Positions 48,634-60,407 of a stretch of DNA of 64,000 nucleotides are shown in pieces; the stretch's first letter is position 1, and every line of letters begins with the position of its first letter. The position numbers were made by a program, and so were the translations under genes. The notes under the pieces were generated by a model. That model searched no databases. It saw nothing but the letters and a program-made list of their open reading frames with translations, and was not told where the DNA came from. Origin of the DNA: Rhizophagus clarus (Eukaryota > Glomeromycota > Glomeromycetes > Glomerales > Glomeraceae); contig BLAL01000169.1 of assembly GCA_015698045.1 (NCBI GenBank), positions 434,001-498,000 of the forward strand. Reading direction: 5' to 3'.

Positions 48634-50171
48634 AGGACCCAGAAATATACATATAGGGGTAGGGTCTATCAATGCGTCATCATCATAGTGGAGTTGAACG
48701 GGGTAAGGTTTTGATTTGCGTATAATTTAGGAGATTTTTGTCCATAATAAGGTCATTAGATTGCGTATTTTTATCAAAAATTTTTATATGTAAAAGATTT
48801 AATTTGCGTATTTTGACCTATATTTTTATTTGGCCGATCATATATATATACTGTTGTAGAAAATTATTCGATATCTGATATGCTAAAATACGATTTATCA
48901 ATCATAAAATTTACAATTTTATAGTTTTAAATTTTTTTTTTTAAAAGATTTTTTTATCGGTTTTTATAACCGAAATTTTTTTTTTAATATTTAATATTTT
49001 TTATCGGTTTTATAAACTGAATTTTTTTTTAATATTTATATTATTAGTAACCGAATTTTTTTTTAAAAAAAGATTTTTTATAAACCGAACCTTAAATTCC
49101 GCAAAAAAGAGAAGTTAGCAAACGCTTTATTCAAACTCGCACCCCGCTTTTAGAAATACTTAACCGTCTCGAATTCCAAATTTTACTTCAAAATCTACAA
49201 AAGAGAAGTTAAAGAATGTTAGTAAATACTCTTTAATACATAAAAAATCAAACCCGCTTATCTCTTTATAGAAATACTTACCTGTCTCGAATTCCAAGTT
49301 CTGATCGAATTCTGAAATCTATAAAAAAGAAATTATAAAACATTAGTAAGCATTTTTTGATAAAATTCCTAAAAATTTGAAACTTACCAATGTAATAAGC
49401 TATAAAAATAGAATAATCTTGATTATGTAGGTACTAAAAAACTAAAAGGAATGTTAGTAAAATTTTATTAACATTGAATTCTGCTTCTTACACTTAACTC
49501 ACCATATTTGCAAGAGTCCGTTAGTTCCAATTTATACTTCAGTAGTACCTAGTACTTTTTTTTTTATAAATAGTTTTTTTTTTTATTTTTTTAAATCAGT
49601 GGAAAAGAAAAGACTAGAACTTGGAATAATTCAAGATAGGTGAGTATTTCTAAAGGAAGAAGGAGTGGGTTTATATAAGAACACTCACTAATATTCTTTA
49701 ACATCTCTTTTTGTAGATTTTGAACTGGAACTTCAAATTGGAATTTAAATATATTGTAGGAATGAACTTTCAAATATAAATATCAAAAAAAAAAAAAAAA
49801 ATAATAAATTTTTTTCTAATTATAAAGCTATCTAAATTCGTATACAAATATTGTTAAAATATAATACATTTCATTATATTTCGTTAACATAACATAAAGA
49901 GAAACAAATATAATTTTTTTTTTTTTTTAATAAAAAAAAGACCGATATCAAACTGCAGATTATAGAAACTATATCATATGATATACTGCACTTTGCTGAA
50001 TTAATTAATAATTGAAAATTTTAAGGTCTGAAATTTTATTTGCGTATTTTTGCGGTATTTTCAATATCAGGTGTCAAATTTGCGTACCGTTCATATAAAA
50101 AACCCTTGCGTACAGCTCATAGTAAAATTTTCTTTCATCACCTGACCCCTATATATATATTTCTGGGTCCT
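48634..50171. mobile_element. hAT-like non-autonomous element, 1.54 kb, inside the Polinton-like fossil
   Basis: Ends AGGACCCAGAAATATACATA and the complement AGGACCCAGAAATATATATA extend to about 26 bases of terminal repeat. A perfect 8-base duplication CAAATGCC flanks the element (48626-48633, 50172-50179). No transposase inside. The interior has TAACCGAATTTTTTTTT repeats and convergent micro-exon-like units on both strands. An 8-base duplication suggests hAT mobilisation, but the ends differ from the hAT at 5949. Confidence 0.9.
49080..49760. repeat. Micro-exon-like units in inverted orientation within the 1.5-kb element
   Basis: On the minus strand: ATAG, ATTTCAGAATTCGATCAG.., GAGACAGGTAAGTATTTC, and TTTTTAG-type acceptors before GTACTACTGAAG... 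On the plus strand: GATAGGTGAGTATTTC and TTTTTGTAG, ATTTTGAACTGGAACTTC. The two arms are related, forming a long interrupted hairpin with donors pointing opposite ways. Confidence 0.55.
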
Positions 50172-51599
50172 CAAATGCCCCACGCGGATATTTCTTAAAT
50201 ATTAAGTCTTATTTCCCTCTCAAGACCCATGATTATTTGAGAGACTTACCCCCCCAGCCATGGAGAATGATGCAGTAGGAAAGGATTGGCTTAGCCCATA
50301 TAATAAGGAGCTTGTAAATAACTTGGATGGAGGGCGCTTCTCTAAAACAGAAAAGTTAGTCCCCCATCTTAGTCTGAGAAAGAATTATGTCATCCATTAC
50401 CTAGAGCTCCAATACTATGTAAAATTAGGCATGGTTGTAGATGAAGTTTCAAAGATCCTTTCCTTCGACCAGACTAACTGGCTTGCCCCATATATTGCAT
50501 TTAATACTGAGAAATGACAAGGGGCTAAGAATACCTTCGAAAAAGACTTCTTCAAGCTCATAAATAACTCAGTATATGGTAAGACTATGGAAAATGTTCG
50601 CAAATACTAGGATGTCAAGCTCATGAAGATGAATAATAAGCGAGATGAAAAGGCCTTCTTGAAGAAAGTCAGTAGCCCAAGATTCAAGTATGGACATCCG
50701 CTTGGAGATACACTGGTAGGAGCACATATGGGAAAGGCTAGCGTGACTCTCAATAAGCCCATCATTGTTGGAGCATCAGTCTTGGGTCTTAGCAAGCTCC
50801 ACATGTACCGCTTCTAGTATGGATATGTAAAGGAGAGATATGGCGATAATACCCAGCTTGGCTATATGGATACAGATTCCTTTATAATTCTAATTATGAC
50901 TGAGGATATTTACAAAGATATGGCCGAGTGATCAGATATATTCGATCTCAATGATTCCAAAACTATTGGGCTATTCAAGGATAAGACCACTGGCAGTGTG
51001 ATTACAGAATCTTTTCATATTAACTCTAAATTATATCACTATGTCCTGGCAGATAAGACCACAAATTCTAGACATAAGGGGGTTAGTAAAAGAAATGGCT
51101 ATAGATACATATATGCCAAACTTAGAAGGATCCCTGCTAGACGAACCAATAGATAAGTCCTCATTATCAGAACAAGAAGCTAAAGATTTAGCAATGTGAA
51201 CTGAGGCAGACCCTATGACTTTAGTCTATCGAGACTGTCTCTTTGGTAAGGAAGTATTCCATGCTAAGAATGTAGGTATTCGATCAAAGGATCATATATT
51301 ATCTCTGGTCGAGTCTGAGAAAAAGGCACTCAGTCCCATAAATACTAAGGACTGGATCCTATCTGATAGGATTACCCCTTTACCATATTTCCATTGGCGC
51401 AATATGATTTATAAGAATATGGTTAAAGATGGTATCCCTCATGAAGAGGCCGAAAAAAGAGCTATAAGGGCCAAGCTTCTGGAGAAATATCTGAACGAAT
51501 GTATGTCTCATATATCTAGCCTTCAGCTATAAGCTAGATAGTGATGTGTAGTCAGATCACATACATTATTATATTATTTTTTCTGACGTAATAATATTC

Positions 51600-52370
51600 A
51601 GTTATAAATATAACACTTAAAATGGCATACATAAAATGTAAAATATGGACTTTTTCTGATGACCTAGTACATCAAGAAGCCGTAATGAAGCAATAAAAGC
51701 AGGACATAGACACTACACAGTCAAGGCATTAATTGATACATCATCCAGAGCAAATAAAATTAGCAAAAGCTTAGCCGATAGGCTTGGAAGAAAATATGGT
51801 AATCATTATAAGAATAAAAAGGTGATAAACTCATTGGGTACTATAGATTGTCTATATTTATCCCTCCGATATAAGGGGAAAGATAGACTAGTATTTGGTA
51901 GTGACAATATTTTTAATGATTTTGAGGTTATCAAAAAGTCATGTGCTGATCTTGTATTAGGATTACCATGGCTATACCTTCGTAATGCAAAAATTGATAT
52001 ACAGAAAGAAAGGATAAAAATCTATGGCGATTTTGTGCCATTTTGCAAGGGTCCAGATAATTCTGATTCTGAGGTAGAGTCATCCAAAACTGATTCAACC
52101 AGCTTAGAAAGAGGGTTAAAAAGTTAGAACAAACTGTAGACTGGATAGGAACTTACATAGAAAAGCAAACTGGCCCAGAGGCTGGCAAAGAACTAACAGA
52201 TTCATCTGAGTCAAGTTTAGCTGAAGAAGCTTATACGATAGAGGAACCCAGGGAATCTGATTCAGATAATATGCCACCTATCATCATAAAAAAGAAGATT
52301 CACAATGAGAATAAAAAATCTGTCAATAAGAAGGTGAAACCTAGGAGGAATCCAACCTGAGCTTGTAAAA
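51600..52370 (+). pseudogene. Retropepsin-like (aspartic protease) fossil
   Basis: Contains ALIDTSSRANKISKSLADRL, the flap region, and VLGLPWLYLRNAKID, the order of a retropepsin-like fold, followed by an acidic tail with SESSLAEEAY. It sits just downstream of the Polinton-like polymerase and may be part of the same element or of a gag/protease-bearing one. It is broken, with a few breaks. Confidence 0.6.
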
Positions 52371-52562
52371 ATAATTGAATCAGCCAAATTATCTAAGTAA
52401 TGGGTAACTGGCTTTATTATTGTTAAGAATATAAGGCAAGATAGGGTAGTAGGCGTGTCAATTATCCTAAACTGTGTGATTATCTGGGAGTCTGATCCAG
52501 TAATAATTAATAGTTATATTTTTTTCTTTATACATAATTAGACTAATTTCAGCAGATAAAGA

Positions 52563-52781
52563 ATGGAAAATGATAAGAAAAAGGAGTCAGAGACTCAAAG
52601 CTATGCTTTCTCATCCAATAATTTACCTAGCGAGCCTGGGGAAGCAATCAAGGTATTCGAGAAAAATTTGGAGAGACTAGAAAACCTTGTAAAATTGTTT
52701 AAAAGCAATGTGAATAAAATGTTTGATATTTCCGATTTCAGTTTCCCAAGCAGATCGATTAATGCTAGTCTGGAGAAATAA
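52563..52781 (+). CDS. Hypothetical 72-aa protein, unknown
   Basis: Complete frame with balanced composition: MENDKKKESETQSYAFSSNN, then a probable amphipathic helix VFEKNLERLENLVKLF and a serine-rich end (FSFPSRSIN). Preceded by a polyT tract and TTTCAG. No family recognised. Its position suggests it belonged to the element whose polymerase and protease relics lie upstream. Confidence 0.4.
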   Translation: MENDKKKESETQSYAFSSNNLPSEPGEAIKVFEKNLERLENLVKLFKSNVNKMFDISDFSFPSRSINASLEK

Positions 52782-52799
52782 TCATCATCTCAGAAGAAT

Positions 52800-53220
52800 T
52801 GCTGAGCCATGCACTGTGCCTTTGGCCAAATTATGCGATAAAATAAATTTTTTCCCCAAACAAACATGAGAAAAATGTGAAAGAAGGTCTAGTTGCAACA
52901 CAGGGCCTACCATATAAGTAAATAATAACATCAAAACCATATGTTATGGAGGGCTGAGGGAGTCACAATTTTGAGATCGTCAGGCGTAAAGCCAACTATA
53001 TGTCTTGCAAAGTAGATTTCCATGTGAAAAGGTATGAGGATTTCATTTACATGTGCTTTTATAGAACTCTTGGCATCAGATGACAATGTTAATTATATAC
53101 CTGCTGGCTTTTTATTATTCTGCGAGCCCAGAAACAAATATAAAGCGTGAAAGATACAGGTAGAAGTTGAGTCAACCTTTCCACGTAAAATTATAGTGCG
53201 TATATGTTAGAAGTCGTGCT
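52800..53220. other. Spacer, nothing recognised
   Basis: Moderate composition, no sustained frame and no repeat matching elsewhere in the window. Might include the unrecognised right end of the Polinton-like element. Confidence 0.35.
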
Positions 53221-53264
53221 TTCATGCGAGCAAAGCTTTTCCTCACTATAAACTTTGTATTTAG

Positions 53265-53552
53265 GAAAGCACAAACGAAATTACTCTTAACTGTATTATT
53301 ATTCCTTCTGGTCTACTTCATGGTCTTCAACTCGGCGAAGCTACGCCAGTTGTTACAGTTGACAAGAATCAAACTGTTAGCGTACTTGAAGTTGCAATTC
53401 AAAGCACATTGCGAGCACCATTTAATAGTGTTCGCTTAAAACTTTTTCAAACTCCCAATGAGACGCGTATGCAATCGCAGGACTTGGTTTCCTCTTTTTT
53501 TAATACACAACATCGATTAGACCATTACCATATCGTTGTTTATCCATTGTAA
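53265..53552 (+). pseudogene. Crinkler-like N-terminal domain fragment, fossil
   Basis: After a TATTTAG acceptor the frame reads ITLNCIIIPSGLLHG, EATPVVTVDKNQTVSVLEVA, SVRLKLFQTPNE and HYHIVVYPL. Crinkler-type N-terminal ubiquitin-like domains of these fungi have the same layout (LNC..., V.VD....V..L...I, F..V...LKL). Only this domain is present, and no C-terminal effector domain follows. Treated as a broken relic. Assignment is by pattern alone. Confidence 0.5.
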
Positions 53553-53806
53553 GAATAATTTTGTATTATGTAGTGCAATAGGCCTAGATATCATGTATCA
53601 CAGGCAAAGTCCCGAACATTTGTATTTATTTTTGTTTAATATATTAATAAAAAATTTTCTTGGCAAATTTCAGCGAACTTGGTTCGCCCAAAATTAAGCC
53701 AGGATGATATCGACCATATCTTGGTCAAGTTTGCGAAAATAATATTATTTACTGCGCCACACATGTGACATTGTGAACTTGGTTCACATTCTCTGAAATA
53801 AATTTG

Positions 53807-56800
53807 CATCGGGAAAGTTATATCAGTTCAGATCTGCGGTGATCTGTAATTTTAGCAGATTGCCGCATTTTTTTAATGCAATTTTGTTAAGAATCTGCGC
53901 AATACTGCAGAAATTATTTTTTTATTTTTTTTCAAAGATTTTTTTATGAAAATTTGCGATAATCTCCAAAATTGCAGATTTTTAAAAACACTTCGTACAA
54001 AAATCTTTAAAGATTTTCACAATTTTCTTTAATTTGATAAACTTTGCATGATAAACTTTGATAAGCTTCCAGTTTATTTTCTACACTTAATTTCCTTTAA
54101 GACACTTAAACTTTTTATTCACAATACTTTAAGGAAACAATTTTTTTCAACATTTTTCATAAATATAATTTTTTTTTCAACACCTTTCAAAGAAATAAAT
54201 TTTTTTCAACGTCTTTCAATAAAAATACCCTAAGAAAAAACTTTTTTTTGTAGTTTTTTAAGCTTCGAAATTTATTAAATAGACTTGCTATCTTTTCTAT
54301 CTCCCTAAAAGAATCATTTTATAGACCCTCTACAAGGACTAAATGTACTTTCGATAGTGTTCTGGACATACGAATCATAAACAAACGTTAGCTAATGCTA
54401 GTTTTTGAAGGTAACCTTCAAAAAAAATTTTTTTTATTAATTTTATTTAACAAACATCCATTAACGTTTGATTTCCTTTTTTGTAGGTCTGGAATACTGA
54501 AAAACAAGTTCCGGCCTCCATTTTGAAGGTAAACTTTGAAATGTTTAATTTACTTGTATTTTAACGAACGTCGCTAACTAAGGTTACTGCATTGAAGTTT
54601 ATAGCCAATCAGCTTCTGCGGTGTCATATGACCTAGAGATTGGTTGATAATCTAAAAAAATTTCTTTTGCAGAACTTCAGAATTAAAAAATAGGTATGTT
54701 TTTTTTCATATATCTTTTTTTTTTTTTGTTTTGGGAACGTTTCTGACTTTCTGACATTCCTCCCTTTTTTCTTTACTAGGGCTCTTCTGGACTTTGGAAT
54801 TGTCAAAGAATGAGTAAACAAAATTTACTTGTTTCAGCATTTCAGCTGAGTTTTTGCTGAAAATCTTAGCCAGACTCCACATTTCGAAGGTATGGCCTTC
54901 AAAATAATTTTTTTTTTATTAAATTAACTTAACGAACGTTGATTAACATTTGTTTATCTTTTTTTTAGGTCCGGAACACTGAACATACGGGCTCAGACTC
55001 TATTTCAAAGGTAACTTCGAAAAAAAAATACCTTTTTTTATTTTTATTTTCAATGAACGTTAACTAATGTTCGTTTTATTTTTCTTAGGTCCAGAACTCC
55101 AATTCGAAGCGGACTGAAGTATTCGAAGATGGAAATGATTTTTTTTTTATATATTTTACAAAATGTTAATATTTCATTTCGTATTTCTTTTTTTTAGGTC
55201 TAGAACTTCATTTCGAGGCGGATCACTGTAAGTAAAAAAAAAAGTTCTTTTTTTTGTATTTTAGTGAAACGTTAGTAACGTTTCGCTTTTCTTCTTTTTT
55301 TAGGTCTGGAACTTCATTTCGAGGCAGACCATTGTAAGTAAAAAAAAAAGTTCTTTTTTTTGTATTTTAGCGAAATGTTAGTAACGTTTCGCTTTTCTTT
55401 TTTTTAGGTCCAGAACTCCATTTTGAGGCGGACCACTGTAAGTAAAAAAAAAAGTTCTTTTTTTGTATTTTAGCGAAACGTTAATAACTTTTCGCTTTTC
55501 TTCTTTTTTTTAGATCCAGAACTCCATTTTGAGGCGGACTACTGTAAGTAAAAAAAAAGGTTCTTTTTTTTACTTTTATTTAAATGAATATTACTAATGT
55601 TCATTTTTTTTATTTTTTAGATCCAGAATTTAGAGACGGACTGGTATTTCGAAGGTATAATATCTTTGAAATTTATTTTTTTTTTGTTTTATTTAAATGA
55701 ACGTTACTAATGTTCATTTTTTTTATTTTTTTTAGGTCCAGACGTTTCATTTTGAAGACTGGACTCTATTCGAAGGTAAAGCTTTTGAATTTTCTTTTGT
55801 TTTATTTAACGAACATTAATGAATGTTTATTAACATTCATTTTTTCTTTTTTAGATCTAGAGTAACCATTTTCGAAGGCCATTTGAAGGTATGACCTTTG
55901 AAAAAAAATGTATTTAATTTTTTTGTTTAACAAACGTTGCTAACATTTGATGTTTTTTCTTTTTTTAGGTCCAGACGAAGCCCAGACTATTCGATGGTAA
56001 TGCACATTCAAATTTTTTTAAAAAAATTTGGTTTTTTATTTATCTAACGAATTCTATTTTTTTTTCTTATTTTAGGTTTTGGACGCTCCATTTCGAAGGC
56101 CAGACTTTATTTGAAGGTCAGTCTTCGATTTTTTAAAATTTTTTTTTTTATTGTTTTTATTTTATTAACATTCGATTTTTATTTTTTTTTGTTTTAAGTC
56201 TGGAGTTCAGGCAGACTGGAATATTTCGAAGGTAAAAAAGACTTCGAAATTTTTTTTATATATTATTTTATGAAGTATTACTAACATTTTATTTTTATTT
56301 TGTAGGCTCGTGCTTCCTGGATGCCATAGTAAAAGGAAAGTGAAAAAATGACGAAGAAGAGAGCCTCCTGAACAAGATTTTGAAGGTACTTTTGAAAATT
56401 AATTTTTTTTTGTTTTGTTAATAAAACGTAAACTAACGTTTCGATTCTTTTTTTTTGTAGGTCTATGGCTTTCCAGACGCCTTCTGATGGAATTTCGAAG
56501 GTAAAACTTTGAAATTATCTCATTTTTTTATTTAAACGAAAAGTCAGCTAATATTTCGCTTTTCTTTTATTGTAGGTCTACAGTTTTCTTTAGGAGTGAT
56601 AAAATTTTAACATTTAACGCGTTTAGTTGGATCGAAGTTAAAAGCTGTTTGTTGGAATCGAACCAACTGGAATACTGTCCAAACCATTAACAACAATATA
56701 ATTTGAACGTCTGTAAAGAAAAGAAAAGAGGACTTTTAATTAGTGCATTTAGTTAGCAAATAGGATAGTTTAGTATACTATGTACTTTTAAATTTGTAAA

Positions 56801-57051
56801 TATCTTTAATTAATAAATTGATATTAGTTAATATTAAAGTTAAAACACTGCCTAATTGTAAATTTGCATTAGTGTTTTTGAAAAATTTTGCAGATTTATT
56901 TTTGAAAAATTTTACAGGTTTTTTTGTGCTTGCAGATCTGTGCAGAAATCCATGAAATTTTTCAGTGCTGCGCATTGGCATGTCCTCAGATTTGCGCAGA
57001 AATGTACTCCGCAGAATTGCGCAGATCTGCAGACCAAAATTTTTCCTGATG
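53807..57051. mobile_element. Candidate 3.2-kb terminal-repeat element with subterminal CAGATCTGCG motifs
   Basis: Left end CATCGGGAAAGTTATATCAG followed by TTCAGATCTGCGG. The right end is the complement of CATCAGGAAAAATTTTGGTC followed by TGCAGATCTGCGC. Repeated CAGATCTGCGCA/TTTTTGCAGAT motifs cluster in the outer 200 bases on both sides. A target duplication is not obvious (TG at most), so exact edges are uncertain. No transposase. The middle is a long micro-exon array. Confidence 0.6.
54487..56600 (+). repeat. Array of about 18-19 micro-exon/intron units, period about 105-115 bp
   Basis: Each unit is: T-rich tract ending TTTTTTTAG or similar; a 25-50 base exon-like block such as GTCTGGAACTTCATTTCGAG, then GCGGACCACT or ATTTCGAAG; a donor GTAAGT, GTAAAC or GTATGG; then A/T runs with a palindromic AACGTTACTAATGTTCA / AAACGTTAGTAACGTTTC core containing CTAAC/CTAAT. 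Acceptors are near 54487, 54968, 55090, 55199, 55305, 55408, 55515, 55620, 55738, 55857, 55969, 56077, 56306, 56460 and 56577, among others. The blocks do not keep a common open frame, so the product, if spliced, would be non-coding or short. Confidence 0.8.
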
Positions 57052-57446
57052 TGATATGTAAATAGACTCCTAAGAGATCTGCATATATATAATAATAAAG
57101 TTCGCCCATATCGGGCCCTTCTCTTTTTTTTTAATTCATGTATAATCATAAATGTGCTTATCGAATAAATAAAATCATAAGAGATCTGCAAACTAATTCT
57201 TTCTTCTCACTATAGTTCCTGGAACATTCCTGAAACATTCCTAGAACTATCAAGGAACTGGCAGGGAACTGGGGAGGAATAAAAATGAATATGGTTTTAT
57301 TATAGTGTATAATATTTACTATGATACTGAATTTTGGGCTAAAAAATGGGAAAATGCAAAGAATAGTATAAATATTCGAAAAAAATATACTTTTTGGGTG
57401 CGTGTCTAAGCTAATGACAGATGAATAGGCACCATATTTTTCCATA

Positions 57447-57530
57447 AGCAGTCAGTTATTTTTCGTTGGCAGTCAATCACTCGTGGGCAGTCAGTCACTT
57501 TTCGTGGGCAGTCAGTCACTTTTCGTGAAC
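57447..57530. repeat. 21-bp tandem repeat, four copies
   Basis: Four copies of GGCAGTCAGTCACTTTTCGTG with minor variation. No further function evident. Confidence 0.8.
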
Positions 57531-58079
57531 AATTATTATTTCTTTTCATATATTTTCTTAATTTACAGGGATATCTGAATTCCTTTTTACAATACTGACA
57601 AGTTCGATTAGCTAGTTTTTTTTTACAGGTTCTGGCTCTTTTCCTACAGTAAAAACATTACGCTGGGATTTGTGAACTGATAGGGGGATGGTGATAGTCT
57701 TTCCATTTCGGCTTGCCTTAAATTCCCCCTTCACTAAAGGCTCCCAACCTGCACGATATTGCCACTGTGTCCCAAGAATAAATAGGGATAATTCATTTCC
57801 ATCATCATCATATTCTGTAGGGACAATAGAAAATTCATCTGGAATGGTGTCTCTATTTTTCCCATCCTCAATAGTTACAGAAACACTGTCAACCGTACCA
57901 AGGGAATGGGACTTACTCGCGACTCCATTAAGTCTGTAAATCTTTTTCTTATCTATTTTTAGACCCAAATGCTTTGCAACATTTTCTGAGACTATTGACA
58001 AGTCTGATCCACTATCAATCATTGCATATGATATAGTCACGCTCCCCACCTTACAGGAGATGGTCGCAACCACTGGTCA

Positions 58080-58450
58080 AAATCGATGCTATCGGGTACA
58101 TATCGGGTACATATCGGGTACCTGATATGTACCCGATATGTGTGAAATATGTGTATGCTATTTAATAATACTACACATATCGGGTACCCGATATGTACCC
58201 GTCAGATGCAAAAAATCAGTGACATATAACGTACATATCGGGTACATTTCTCATACATATTGGGTAGTTAAATATCGGTTACATATCATAGATTTATTGG
58301 GTAACCGATATATTTTAAAAAAATATCGGACAGATATTATACACTTATCGGATAGTGCTAATAAGTATCCTATATATACCCGATATGTATCCTATTTGTA
58401 TTTGAAATATAAGCATAATTTCATAATTTTCACACATATCGGATAGCCGA
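58080..58450. repeat. Left subterminal repeats of CACTA element 2
   Basis: At least eight ATATCGGGTA / TACCCGATAT motifs in alternating orientation, several fused as ATCGGGTACCCGATATGT. Confidence 0.85.
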
Positions 58451-58719
58451 AAAGTATAGCATTTATGGGGCATTAATAGTAGTAGATTTATAATTTAAAT
58501 ACAATTGTAATTTAAAAGTAATTTAATTCATATAATTGTAATTACTGAAAGTTTTATTTATATTTTCAATCGATAATAAAAAAAAATATTATACAAAAAA
58601 TATTATAAAAAAAATTCACTACTCTTTACACAAATTTACAATTAATGTTCACTTGTTTGCTTGTTTTCATTTCATTATATCTATTTAATTTGAAAGAAAG
58701 TAAAATGTTAGTAATAAAA

Positions 58720-59590
58720 GTGTTAGTATGAATATTAGTAGAAGTGTTAGCAAAAGAAAAGGAACGTTAATAAAAAAATTTTTACATTAGAAAGTGTTAG
58801 TATTAATATTAGTATGAAAGTTAGTAGAAGTAGAAAAGGAACGTCAATAAAAAAAAATATAAAGTATAAGTATTAATGTTAGTGTTAATGTTAGTAGAAG
58901 TGTTAGTAAAAGTAAGGAATAAAAAATGTTTAACAGTAGAACATTGTTAGTAGGAACGTTAGTAGGAACGTTAGTAGGAGGAAACACATTAGAAAAAAAT
59001 ATTAGTAAGAGTGTTAACAGGATGGAAAAAGAAATTTCAACAAAAAATGTACCTTTGTATTTATTTTTTAGAAAAACCAATAAAGTAAAAAACTCGATAG
59101 TAGAACATTGTTTAGGACGTTAGTGAGAAGAAATACGTTGGAAAAATATATTAATAAGAGTGTTAAGAATAACATAATAATGGGAAAAGAAATTTCAACA
59201 AAAAATATACCTTTATCTTTATTTTTAGACAAAAACAATAAAGTAAAAATTTGAGAGAGAGAGAAAAAAGTTTTGAAAAAAAAAAACGATAAATAAATAA
59301 TTAAATCGTGATCGTGCAATCACATGATCAACAAAATTATCAATTTTTATTGGTTATTTGGGTAATATTATAAATAACATAATAATGGGAAAAGAAATTT
59401 CAACAAAAAATATACCTTTATCTTTATTTTTTAGACAAAACAATAAAGTAAAAATTTGAGAAAGAGAGAAAAAGTTTTTGAAAAAAAAAAAAAAAAAAAA
59501 TACGATAAATAAATAATTAAACCATGATCGTACAATCACATGATCAACAAAATTATCAATTTTTATTGGTTATTTGGGTAATATTATATT
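58720..59590. repeat. Nested tandem duplications in CACTA element 2
   Basis: A 205-base unit starting AATAACATAATAATGGGAAA occurs at 59168 and 59373. A third, diverged relative lies at about 58985. Before them, ACGTTAGTAGGA repeats twice, and TGTTAGTA-type motifs (complement TACTAACA) recur from 58700. Frames here are low-complexity. Confidence 0.8.
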
Positions 59591-60400
59591 CAGCCACATC
59601 AGCCACAAAATCGGTCACCTATCGAATACACAAGTCAATATTAGCGAAGCAGCACAAACTTGATTATTCACTATTCGTGCTCAACTTGAGTTGATAAAAT
59701 TATTAAAAAATCACTGATTTTATTAAATTTATCAGAATTTTTATACCTAATTAAAGATGATTAAATTAAGTTTTACTACCGATTTCATTATAACGTTACC
59801 AACTTTTTTGTTAATCTTGGATATTTTATTTGGAATTTAAATTGTTCGCTTTGAACTCGAGTTGAACTCGAGTTCAACTCGAGTTTAACTCGTTCGCTCA
59901 AGATCTTTGTGTAATGTATTGTAGATCCGTAATTGTTTTATTTGTAGTCTATAATTGGCAAAAACTTATTATAAACCAAAATAAAAAACACTATTTATTT
60001 ACATATCTGTATTATTAGATTTTACCTTTTTTAGATTTGATATATAATTAAAAAAAAGACCTTTATCTTGATATTTTGGAATCACGATCATAACAATTGA
60101 GTTTAGGTCAAGTTTAACTTGTTCATTGTGATTGATTGTATTGTAGATCCGTATCTGTATTATAATTAATATAAAGAAGACAGATCATAACAATCATGAC
60201 ATATTTGAGAAATTAGAACAATTTTCGTAAATGTTCTTGAAGGGTAATTAATATAATAATACAAGGTGATAAAAAATTGTTTATAAAAAGAGGTTTCATC
60301 TTTTTTTTTTTCTTACAATAAATTTGTTATCGTTATTTTTATTATATATTCTTTTTCTTAAAATTTGTTGCCGTTATTTTTTATTATTATATATTCTTTT
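59590..60400. other. AT-rich spacer with ACTCGAGTT repeats
   Basis: A cluster of GAACTCGAGTTCAACTCGAG-type palindromic repeats at about 59850-59890 and otherwise unremarkable sequence leading to the Myb/SANT-like start. Confidence 0.45.
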
Positions 60401-60407
60401 TCTTAAA

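Larger units (their letters stand above)
45360..51532 (+). pseudogene. Polinton-like protein-primed family B DNA polymerase region, fossil
   Basis: Parts in order: a short Cys/His finger-type frame (CVCCGYKF...HQHY), a long N-terminal region with a second Cys/His cluster (CDGCFQSWLSEKTLERH), an endonuclease VII-like insert (VWDHCHITGKFHGSAHRDCN), exonuclease-region motifs (YDSHLVCES, ELLPIHEF), polymerase motifs (SYVDANNLYGWAMSQ, a YMDTDSF-type catalytic motif) and a C-terminal region (DRITPLPYFHW). This order is typical of Maverick/Polinton-type polymerases. The copy is broken, with several breaks, and carries a 1.5-kb hAT-like insertion. Terminal repeats and capsid genes were not identified, so its outer limits are unknown. 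It looks moderately old but still very recognisable. Confidence 0.85.

Noticed and set aside
53660-53800. Short segment with GCGAACTTGGTTCGC and GTGAACTTGGTTCAC hairpins
   Set aside because: Self-complementary motifs alone make the ends look inverted; no duplication and no second copy seen.
57068-57190. TAAGAGATCTGCA direct repeat about 107 bases apart
   Set aside because: Could be a duplication around an insert, but the motif belongs to the subterminal CAGATCTGC family of the adjacent element, so it may be coincidence.
57208-57306. Possible mini-element with CACTATA / TATAGTG ends
   Set aside because: Only seven matching end bases and no target duplication; too weak to call.
58844-59539. 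Several minus-strand frames starting with KDKGIFFVEISFPI-like sequence
   Set aside because: They come from the 205-bp tandem duplication of AT-rich non-coding sequence; repetition explains the similarity.
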